A stretch of 64,000 nucleotides of DNA from Mycolicibacterium flavescens. Lineage in GTDB: Bacteria; Actinomycetota; Actinomycetes; Mycobacteriales; Mycobacteriaceae. The stretch covers positions 124,001 through 188,000 of the forward strand of contig NZ_MIHA01000007.1 in NCBI RefSeq assembly GCF_001722335.1, in the 5' to 3' direction. A model generated the notes under the pieces. That model saw only the letters and a program-made list of their open reading frames with translations, did no database searches and had not been told where the DNA came from. Both the position numbers and the translations under genes were made by a program. Positions 63,368-64,000 of this stretch are shown one piece after another (positions within the stretch are counted from its first letter, which is position 1; each line of letters begins with the position of its first letter).

Positions 63368-64000
63368 ATGGATCCGGTACGGGCGCGGGCGGCGCTGTAC
63401 GGCGCCGCCAAGATCTCCGCGTGGTCTCTGGTGGTGGCCGCCGCGGCCGTGGCGGTGCTGTGGCTGATCGGCGCGCTGTGGATGGCGGCGTGGCCGATCA
63501 TCATCGCGTTGCTGCTGACCACGCTGACGTGGCCGGTGGCCCGGTTCCTGCGCGGCCACCGCTGGCCCGCCGCGGCGGCTGCCCTCACGGTGACCGCGGG
63601 TTTCCTGCTCCTGGTGTTCGGGGTGGCCGCGTTGATCGCGATCCCGGTCGGCGCGCAAGCCGGACTGGTCGCCGAAGGCGTCGCTCGCGGCCTGCAGACA
63701 CTGCAGGACTGGGCGCAGGGCCCGCCGCTGAACCTCGACAACGACCAACTGGACAGCGTCGTCGACGCCGTCGTGAACCAGGTGCAGAGTTCGGCGTCCG
63801 ATATCGCCGGAGTGGTGGTCGGCGGCGTGGGAACGGTCGTCAGCGGCGTGGTGACAGCGGTACTGAGCGTTGTGCTGCTGTTCTTCTTCCTCAAGGACGG
63901 TCCACGGTTCCTGCCCTGGGCGCGCAACAATCTGCCCGGCGCGTCGGCAGTGCACGTGCCCGAACTGCTGTCCCGGGGTTACGACGTCCTCGGCAGGTTC
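63368..64000 (+). CDS. AI-2E family (PF01594) permease, 3' truncated by the window
   Basis: The frame runs off the right edge, with 211 codons visible. Membrane helices are at WSLVVAAAAVAVLWLIGALWMAAWPIIIALLL, AAALTVTAGFLLLVFGVAALIAIPVG and VGGVGTVVSGVVTAVLSVVLLFFFLKDG. This last segment, with FFLKDG, is the family hallmark. Members export small molecules or peptides, or act as Na+/H+ antiporters. Despite the name, autoinducer-2 export is rarely proven. The start at ATG 63368 is a choice. In-frame GTGs at 63365 and 63359 are equally possible. Confidence 0.85.
   Translation, partial: MDPVRARAALYGAAKISAWSLVVAAAAVAVLWLIGALWMAAWPIIIALLLTTLTWPVARFLRGHRWPAAAAALTVTAGFLLLVFGVAALIAIPVGAQAGLVAEGVARGLQTLQDWAQGPPLNLDNDQLDSVVDAVVNQVQSSASDIAGVVVGGVGTVVSGVVTAVLSVVLLFFFLKDGPRFLPWARNNLPGASAVHVPELLSRGYDVLGRF

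Noticed and set aside
63368..64000. Autoinducer-2 exporter / quorum-sensing gene
   Set aside because: The family name is historical. Nothing here links it to AI-2, so only the family is stated.
1..64000. tRNA, rRNA, insertion sequences, prophage, CRISPR arrays, attachment sites
   Set aside because: Looked for on both strands by eye. No transposase, integrase, regular short repeats or tRNA-like cloverleaf was seen.

Overview
The window is a high-GC actinobacterial chromosome segment. It almost certainly comes from a fast-growing Mycobacterium (Mycolicibacterium). The evidence is a complete mce4 steroid-import operon flanked by hsd4A, fdxD, fadE26, fadE27 and fadD17 on one side and otsA on the other, an Mtb-like prpR/prpD/prpC locus, a metE gene under a cobalamin riboswitch, and many mycobacterial lineage families (DUF732, DUF5313, TIGR00027-type methyltransferase, Ibp1-like secreted proteins). 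Coding is dense, with many 1-8 nt overlaps. I saw no rRNA, tRNA, IS element, prophage or CRISPR. Comparisons to M. tuberculosis are from memory, not from a search.

Layout. 1-5.9 kb: the 3' part of a PAS/SpoIIE phosphatase, a SAM methyltransferase, an OhrR-like MarR regulator with a DUF5313 gene, and metE with its B12 riboswitch. 5.9-10.1 kb: a GntR regulator divergent from a three-gene catabolic operon (FMN-dependent LLM monooxygenase, CaiB-type CoA transferase, HpcH/CitE-type CoA lyase) whose substrate I cannot name. 10.1-18.6 kb: PrpR divergent from prpD-prpB-prpC and a full-length pyruvate carboxylase, that is, a methylcitrate cycle plus its anaplerotic enzyme. 18.6-22.4 kb: a DyP peroxidase, a PCuAC copper-binding lipoprotein and a PepSY membrane protein in one overlapping transcript, plus a small membrane protein. 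22.4-28.1 kb: cutinase, MDR reductase, MFS transporter, a tiny zinc ribbon, a VanX-like dipeptidase and a P450.

28.1-33.8 kb: a molybdenum hydroxylase operon (xdhC, large subunit, coxG, FAD subunit, 2Fe-2S subunit). Its active-site loop is not that of a true CO dehydrogenase. 33.8-44 kb: DUF732 protein, epimerase, membrane protein, ctaD with an intrinsic terminator, two tandem GreA-like genes behind a long hairpin, a PucR regulator with a DadA-like oxidase, and an SDR with a perfect KstR box next to an enoyl-CoA hydratase. 44-46.5 kb: two tandem Ibp1-like secreted proteins, a 54-residue protein and otsA. 46.5-62.2 kb: the mce4 operon and the steroid side-chain degradation genes, with three KstR-type palindromes. 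62.2-64 kb: an HtrA-like lipoprotein protease and the start of an AI-2E family permease.

How the parts fit: sterol and branched-chain degradation (mce4, fadE26/27, fadD17, hsd4A, possibly the SDR at 42 kb) yields propionyl-CoA. The methylcitrate cycle plus pyruvate carboxylase can burn it while regenerating oxaloacetate. The unassigned LLM/CoA-transferase/CoA-lyase operon beside that cycle is the best candidate here for an undescribed pathway. The tandem GreA-like pair, with a terminator-like leader and a 42-bp perfect repeat, is the best candidate for an unusual regulatory arrangement.
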